From Pseudomonadota bacterium (GTDB taxonomy: Bacteria; Pseudomonadota; Gammaproteobacteria; Acidiferrobacterales; UBA6901): a DNA stretch of 11,659 nucleotides. Of the stretch, positions 7,264-11,659 are shown piece by piece (position 1 is the stretch's first letter; each line of letters starts with the position of its first letter). The stretch is from contig JAJXUF010000101.1 in the NCBI GenBank assembly GCA_021783175.1, forward strand, positions 1 to 11,659, in the 5' to 3' direction. The notes below the pieces were generated by a model that saw only the letters and a program-made list of their open reading frames with translations, did not search any database and was not told the DNA's origin. Made by a program: the position numbers and the translations under genes.

Positions 7264-9686
7264 GTCGCCCTATGCACCAACGTCTGCCGCTCATCTCGCC
7301 ACTCGCCCGCCGCCTGATCGTAGCCATCGTGTACTTCAGTGTCGTCGCAACCGTTCTGCTGACTGCAATCCAGACGTATCAACAATACCGCCAAGCCATG
7401 CGCAATATCGACGCCGATCTTGCAGAGGTCGCAACCGTGCACATCGCTGCATTGAGTCGATCACTCTGGGCAACCAGCAGGAATGCACTGCGCCTGCAAC
7501 TCGAGGGGTTGGTGCGTACACCAAATTTTGAGTACGCCGCAGTGTACGAGGGAAATAAACTCTGGGCGGAGGCGGGCACGCGTTATTCATCCAGCACGAT
7601 TGAGCGGCACTACCCGCTGACGCACACACTGGCAGGAAAAGTCATTCCTCTCGGCACGCTAAAGGTATTTATTGGCCTGGATAACGTCTATCACAATCTC
7701 ATCACTCATGCACTTCGCATTCTTTTGAGCAACAGTCTGCAGATTTTTCTCCTCGCCGGTTTTGCCTATGTCTTGCTTTATCTAGTTGTGAACCGCCACC
7801 TGCAAACCATGGCCACCTATGTGAGAAATATGGATCTGCGTCAGTCGCCCGCGGCGCCATTGATCCTGGGATACAAGCGAAAGCGCCATACTCCCGATGA
7901 ACTGGATGAGCTGGCCGCTGCAATCAACAGCATGCGCGAACGAACGCAGACAGCACTGGCGGCACTCCAAACCAGCGAGGAACAGTTTCTTCTCGCCACG
8001 GAAGGTGCAGAGGTGGGTCTTTGGGATTGGAATCTATCCAGCAACACGCTTTATCTCTCGCCGGTGCTCAAAAAGCAGATTGGTTATCAGGACTACGAAA
8101 TTCAGGATAGCTACGAAGAATGGGAAACCCGCCTGCACCCGGAAGATCTTCCACGCATGCGCTCGATGATCAGCGACTATCTGTCCGGGCGTACGACCCA
8201 CCTTGAAATCGAGTACCGGCTGCAGCACAAGGACCGCTCGTATCGCTGGTTTCTGGCACGTGGCGCTCTTCGGCGCAACGAAAGCGGTCACGCCATTCGC
8301 CTTCTCGGCGTTCAGGTGGATATCAGCAAGCGCCGTCAGGCGGAGGATCAGCTTGGTCGATTAGCGCATTATGACAGCCTAACCGGTCTACCCAATCGGG
8401 TGCTGTTTGCGGATCGTCTATCGCAAGCCATGATCGAGAGCGATCGGCACCAGCGGCTGGTCGGCGTTGCTTTCCTCGATCTCGACCGTTTCAAAAACGT
8501 CAATGACACGCTTGGACATGATGTTGGCGATCAGCTATTGACGGCGGTGTCACAACGCCTCATCGGTGCTGTGCGCAAGGGCGATACGATTGCGCGCTTG
8601 TCTGGCGATGAGTTTACGCTGATCCTTGCCGACATGGCGCACGTTGACGATGCCGGTCGTGTCGCCCAGAAAATTCTTGACGCCTTTGCGCTTCCTTTTA
8701 ACGTTATGGGGCGTGATCTTTATATTACGGCCAGTCTGGGCATTACCCTCTATCCATTCGATGTGGAGGACGTCTCCGGATTACTGCGAAACGCCGACAT
8801 TGCCATGTACCGCGCCAAGGAACAGGGGCGCAATACCTATCAATTCTACGCTGCCGACATGATGACCAAGGCGGTCGAGAATCTGGCGATTGAAAACGAT
8901 CTCCGTCAGGTTTTCGATCGCAAGGAACTCGTGCTGTACTACCAACCGATCGTCAGATGCCAAGATGAAGTCATTATAGGAATGGAGGCATTGGTCCGCT
9001 GGCGCCATCCCTTGCGAGGCCTGATTCCTCCTTCGCAATTCATTCCGCTCGCGGAAGATATTGGTTTGATCGTGCCTATTGGAGAATGGGTGCTACGCGA
9101 AGCTTGCGCCCAGTGCCGACGCTGGCGCCAGGAATTCCAGCGGCCGCTCCACGTGGCTGTCAACCTCTCCGCTCGTCAGTTTGGTCGTACACCAATCTCG
9201 CAGACAGTGAAACTGGCATTGCAAGATTCCGGTCTCGATCCGGCAGCACTGGAACTCGAAATCACCGAGAGCGTCTTGCTGCATCAGGACATCGATAGAC
9301 TCGAGTCGCTCAAAATTCTGTCGCAAATGGGCGTAACTCTGACCATAGATGATTTCGGCACCGGATATTCCTCGCTGTCCTATCTCAAACGCTTTCCGGT
9401 CGACGTAATCAAGATCGATCAGTCGTTTACCCATGACATTCCGAACGACGCGGACGATGCTGCACTGGCACGCGCAATCGTCAATATGGCACACACACTC
9501 GGATTGAAAACCGTGGTAGAGGGCGTCGAAACTCGAGCTCAGATGGAGTTTTTCCGCCGGGAAGGCTGTGACGCGGCCCAAGGCTTCTATTTCAGCGCAC
9601 CCCTGCCGGCGGAAGAGTTTGCGGATCTACTGCAACAGGGACTATGCCCGACAAGGGATACCGACCAGAAAGTTCAATCTGACTGA
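7260..9686 (+). CDS. Membrane sensor protein with HAMP, PAS, GGDEF and EAL domains (c-di-GMP turnover)
   Basis: 808 residues. A transmembrane helix (about 18-38) and a second (about 158-178) enclose a periplasmic region of 115 residues of unknown type. A HAMP-like linker (about 178-232) follows. A PAS domain (240-358) has GLWDWNLSSNTLYLSP near its start and a C-terminal VQVDISKRRQAEDQL. The GGDEF domain (about 369-527) begins YDSLTGLPNRVLF and has the variant signature SGDEF (448-452) with a complete RxxD inhibitory site (R439, D442). The EAL domain (about 545-795) keeps its metal and catalytic residues: E576 in MEALVRW, N635, E670 in EITES, D697-D698 in DDFGTGYSS, K718, E754 and Q774. Phosphodiesterase activity (c-di-GMP to pGpG) is therefore likely. 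The GGDEF part may be active or only bind GTP, because the first Gly is Ser. The start overlaps the stop of the upstream binding-protein gene, so the two are surely co-expressed. Confidence 0.95.
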   Translation: MSRPMHQRLPLISPLARRLIVAIVYFSVVATVLLTAIQTYQQYRQAMRNIDADLAEVATVHIAALSRSLWATSRNALRLQLEGLVRTPNFEYAAVYEGNKLWAEAGTRYSSSTIERHYPLTHTLAGKVIPLGTLKVFIGLDNVYHNLITHALRILLSNSLQIFLLAGFAYVLLYLVVNRHLQTMATYVRNMDLRQSPAAPLILGYKRKRHTPDELDELAAAINSMRERTQTALAALQTSEEQFLLATEGAEVGLWDWNLSSNTLYLSPVLKKQIGYQDYEIQDSYEEWETRLHPEDLPRMRSMISDYLSGRTTHLEIEYRLQHKDRSYRWFLARGALRRNESGHAIRLLGVQVDISKRRQAEDQLGRLAHYDSLTGLPNRVLFADRLSQAMIESDRHQRLVGVAFLDLDRFKNVNDTLGHDVGDQLLTAVSQRLIGAVRKGDTIARLSGDEFTLILADMAHVDDAGRVAQKILDAFALPFNVMGRDLYITASLGITLYPFDVEDVSGLLRNADIAMYRAKEQGRNTYQFYAADMMTKAVENLAIENDLRQVFDRKELVLYYQPIVRCQDEVIIGMEALVRWRHPLRGLIPPSQFIPLAEDIGLIVPIGEWVLREACAQCRRWRQEFQRPLHVAVNLSARQFGRTPISQTVKLALQDSGLDPAALELEITESVLLHQDIDRLESLKILSQMGVTLTIDDFGTGYSSLSYLKRFPVDVIKIDQSFTHDIPNDADDAALARAIVNMAHTLGLKTVVEGVETRAQMEFFRREGCDAAQGFYFSAPLPAEEFADLLQQGLCPTRDTDQKVQSD

Positions 9687-9909
9687 AAATTCGCACCGGC
9701 GCCGATACAACTACCCGAATGCCGCTAGTGAAAACATGATGCAGGTGCCACTATACCCATCACATCAATCCGCGCACGAATTCCAATTCACGTTCTAAAC
9801 ACCCGAAAATCTGAATACGATTCCTGGCACAGTGATGGCTGAAAATAATTAATCCCCAGCAAGAAAGTGTCGCCACGAAAATGCCAAGCGGGGCGCCCAG
9901 GTACATAGG
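9687..9909. other. Gap between two converging genes
   Basis: 223 bases separate the ends of the GGDEF-EAL gene (plus) and the stress-type gene (minus). I see no open frame worth calling and no hairpin with a T-run for either direction. The end at 9848-9900 has a purine-rich stretch but no repeat. Confidence 0.5.
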
Positions 9910-10500
9910 CTAGACCAGATCTTTGATGCCGGTGTACGGCAATTCCATCAACTCACCTTCGGCATCCCAGGCGAGAATAGCCTTCCACTCCTGTGTTTCG
10001 CCGCTAGCTGTACGCAACAACACCAAGTATTTACCATTCTCGATCTCCCGGTGCAGGCCGACCAGCTGTTGTTCCGGAATACCGATGCGATGCATCGCGG
10101 TGGCCAACCGAGTTGCTGCGGCAGCCCCTGTCATTGCCGCGCTCCCGACCGCTGCGCCGCCAATTGCGCCCACCAGTGTTTCTACAATCGGACCGGCCGC
10201 CAAGACAGCTCCGATGCCAGGCAGAATGAACATACCGGCTGCACCAGCGAGAAGACCCCAGATCCCACCCCAGATTGCGCCTTGTTTGGCCCATGCGCGC
10301 ACGCGCTCTCCGGCGGTCAAATGATAGATCCCGAGCACATCGTCGCCGGAGGCATGCACCCGACCCAGTACCGACATCATGTCCATCGGAAAGCCTCTGT
10401 CGATTAGTCGCTCTATAGCCCGCTGGGCCTTCGCTTCGTCATGATAGACTGCGACTAAAATTCTCTCTTTGGTTGCACTTGGGATATCTTGGTTGGTCAT
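9910..10500 (-). CDS. Glycine-rich membrane protein resembling general stress proteins
   Basis: 196 residues from ATG 10500, which has a strong GAGG ribosome site eight bases upstream. Residues 13-47 (ILVAVYHDEAKAQRAIERL, then GFPMDMMSVLGR) form a compact alpha/beta unit like the N-terminus of YflT/general-stress-17M type proteins, where a pair of helices and strands is repeated. Residues 75-130 are very rich in Gly and Ala with small-residue spacing, giving one or two probable membrane helices of the glycine-zipper kind. Residues 138-196 return to a soluble alpha/beta part (IPEQQLVGLHREIENGKYLV). Such proteins often accumulate under stress, but the biochemical role is unknown. The same frame stays open to 10995, but that extension runs into the neighbouring gene and has no signal, so I reject it. 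An AT-rich TTATATAA lies 18-25 bases upstream of the start and may be part of its promoter. Confidence 0.75.
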   Translation of the reverse strand: MTNQDIPSATKERILVAVYHDEAKAQRAIERLIDRGFPMDMMSVLGRVHASGDDVLGIYHLTAGERVRAWAKQGAIWGGIWGLLAGAAGMFILPGIGAVLAAGPIVETLVGAIGGAAVGSAAMTGAAAATRLATAMHRIGIPEQQLVGLHREIENGKYLVLLRTASGETQEWKAILAWDAEGELMELPYTGIKDLV

Positions 10501-10806
10501 TTGTCTTTCCTCGGTTTTTATATAAGACACCATTTCGATTGGATCGTTGCAATATTCCGCGACACGCTTTGGCATCCGTGCCGGCAGCAGATGTGGTGTT
10601 TGCGTCGGCATTCTCGGGCTGCTTTCTACCAGTGTCGAGCAGAAGGTCGACAGTGGTAGTAAAAGATGACTTCCAGCGAGAACTGGTTCGCCGCGCGGAC
10701 ACAGACTTCGTGCGTGGCGCGGTTGAAACATGTACGATAATTCGAATGGGTGAGAACCTTGCATGGCAGCTCGCCGCATATCGCTAAAGGGGAGGGGAGC
10801 ATATAT
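10501..10806. other. Divergent intergenic region with possible short ORF
   Basis: This gap should hold the promoters of both divergent genes. The leftward gene has a TTATATAA block at 10518-10525 that could be its -10. The rightward gene has a very purine-rich AAGGGGAGGGGAG (10787-10799) seven bases before its ATG. A plus-strand frame from a GTG at 10578 to a TAA at 10785-10787 encodes 69 residues with a fairly plausible charged second half (VVVKDDFQRELVRRADTDF). It ends just before the ribosome site of the next gene, but it lacks its own ribosome site and is probably not a gene. Confidence 0.4.
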
Positions 10807-11532
10807 ATGATAGTGCAGGGCGTTATTCCGCCTCTCCTGGCGCAATTCGGACTCACGCTCGTCCTCAGCTTTGTAATCGGGCTGGAAGTCCACAGCTACC
10901 GCCGCGCAAACCAGCGGGACCTCGGATTCGGCACTACTCGCACGTTCACGCTCATCGGAATTATGGGCTTCCTGCTTTATGTACTCGATCCACACGGCTG
11001 GCTTTACGCAGCGGGTTTCCTGGCGCTCGCAGGATTTCTCTGGATCTATTATGCCCGTCGGGTCGCGGAACCCCAGATGTCGCTCCTCAGCTCCCTGCTG
11101 GCGCTGCTCACGTATCTCGTCGGCCCGATCGCGTCGCGGTTTCCTGACTGGTTCCTGATTCTGTACGTTGTGATCCTGCTTCTGCTGCTCGGCGAAAAAC
11201 CGGGAATCCGGCGTTTCTCTGATGCGTTTCGCGGCAAGGAACCGGTCACGCTCGCCAAGTTTCTCATCATGGCGGGCGTAATCCTGCCACTGCTTCCAGA
11301 AAAGCCAATCGCACCGTTCATCAACGTGACGTACTACCAGATCTGGCTCGCCATGGTCGTTGTCTCCGGTCTGTCGTACCTGAGTTACCTGGCACAGACG
11401 TATTTTCTTTCCGAACGCGGTTTGCTGCTTACGGGGATTCTAGGGGGTCTCTACTCAAGCACCGCGACGACCGCAGTGCTCGTGAAGCATCCTCGCTTTT
11501 TCGAGTCACCCGGAAGTAGAGGTTGTGGGTGA
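10807..11532 (+). CDS. MgtC/SapB family membrane protein with DUF4010 part, truncated by an IS element
   Basis: The 241-residue reading frame is the start of a longer gene. Intact MgtC-plus-DUF4010 proteins run to over 400 residues. Residues 10-30 are a membrane helix ending in the family signature GLEVHSYRR. The MgtC-type GTTRTFTLIGIMGFL follows at 42-56. Hydrophobic helices then alternate with short loops, and residues 207-222 show the conserved ERGLLLTGILGGLYSSTATT region of DUF4010. Soon after residue 225 the match ends and the last 10-16 residues come from the inserted element. MgtC-like proteins are linked to growth in low magnesium and envelope control; the DUF4010 version has no proven role. 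The ATG has an excellent GGGGAGGGGAG site. The gene is therefore probably a broken copy, unless the remaining N-terminal half is functional. Confidence 0.82.
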   Translation: MIVQGVIPPLLAQFGLTLVLSFVIGLEVHSYRRANQRDLGFGTTRTFTLIGIMGFLLYVLDPHGWLYAAGFLALAGFLWIYYARRVAEPQMSLLSSLLALLTYLVGPIASRFPDWFLILYVVILLLLLGEKPGIRRFSDAFRGKEPVTLAKFLIMAGVILPLLPEKPIAPFINVTYYQIWLAMVVVSGLSYLSYLAQTYFLSERGLLLTGILGGLYSSTATTAVLVKHPRFFESPGSRGCG

Positions 11533-11659
11533 TTTTGCGATGGCATAGCGCACGGGCGGAAGGCCGCCCAAGGCGTGATGCGGTCGGCGATGGTTGTATC
11601 GTTGTCGCCAGTCCTCGGTCATGGCGCGGACCTCGGTGAGTGTGCTGAAGATGTACCGG
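11483..11659 (-). mobile_element. End of an IS3-family insertion sequence inside the DUF4010 gene
   Basis: The minus strand codes the C-terminus of an IS3-type transposase that stops at 11506-11508, about 25 bases before a 5'-TG at 11483. Such a short distance between transposase stop and element end is usual for IS3 elements, and ends of this family normally begin with TG. I therefore place the junction near 11483, but it could lie anywhere to about 11515. The other end of the element is outside the window, so inverted repeat and target duplication cannot be tested. Confidence 0.6.
11506..11658 (-). CDS. IS3-family transposase, C-terminal 50 residues only
   Basis: Read on the minus strand from the right edge to a TGA at 11506-11508. 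The residues EVRAMTEDWRQRYNHRRPHH followed by ALGGLPPVRY are the hallmark C-terminal block of IS3 OrfB transposases (DDE integrase fold): WRxxYNxxRPHxALG, then PPxxY. The catalytic Asp-Asp-Glu residues lie outside the window. In related elements the text around TSTS continues a few residues further, so the ending here (TSTSG) may be altered by the junction. The protein cuts and joins the ends of the element during transposition. Confidence 0.85.
   Translation of the reverse strand, partial: RYIFSTLTEVRAMTEDWRQRYNHRRPHHALGGLPPVRYAIAKSPTTSTSG

Noticed and set aside
10501..10995. Upstream extension of the stress-type protein
   Set aside because: Runs over the divergent MgtC-like gene. The ATG at 10500 has a strong ribosome site and the family-like domain begins just after it.
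1..11659. tRNA or rRNA genes, CRISPR arrays, attachment sites or replication origin
   Set aside because: No cloverleaf-like sequence, no regularly spaced repeats and no origin-type repeat cluster was seen by eye.

Overview
The window looks like chromosomal DNA of a Gram-negative bacterium, most likely a betaproteobacterium (possibly the Nitrosomonadales/Burkholderiales side). This is inferred from moderate GC, a ClcB-type chloride channel, a Kup potassium transporter, GGDEF/EAL signalling proteins and an IS3-family element. No rRNA, tRNA or marker gene fixes the species.

Layout from left to right. Bases 1-798 (minus) hold the 5' part of a membrane-bound GGDEF protein that runs off the window. 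A ClcB-like chloride channel gene (minus, 997-2463) lies upstream of it, with a possible terminator between them. A 740-base stretch (2464-3203) has no convincing gene. A conserved-looking hypothetical protein (plus, 3204-3773) is followed by a possible 42-residue ORF and then kup (plus, 3954-5900). The kup-downstream gap contains what looks like a small gene in two frames (5972-6314), then an AT-rich regulatory stretch with a perfect dyad. Next comes a tightly coupled pair (plus, 6472-9686): a secreted periplasmic solute-binding-type protein whose stop codon overlaps the start of an 808-residue membrane HAMP-PAS-GGDEF-EAL protein. On the minus strand, 9910-10500 encodes a glycine-rich membrane protein resembling general stress proteins. 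Divergent from it, a MgtC/SapB-DUF4010 type membrane protein gene (plus, from 10807) is broken near 11483-11515 by an IS3-family element whose transposase 3' end (minus) reaches the right edge.

Two themes emerge. One is ion handling and envelope physiology: ClC chloride channel, Kup potassium uptake, and MgtC-like and stress-type membrane proteins. The other is cyclic-di-GMP signalling: a GGDEF gene at the left edge and the binding-protein/GGDEF-EAL pair in the middle. The pair is the most attractive candidate for a dedicated signalling system: the secreted protein would capture a ligand and report it to the periplasmic sensor domain of the co-translated c-di-GMP enzyme. Nothing in the sequence proves this link beyond gene overlap and domain content.
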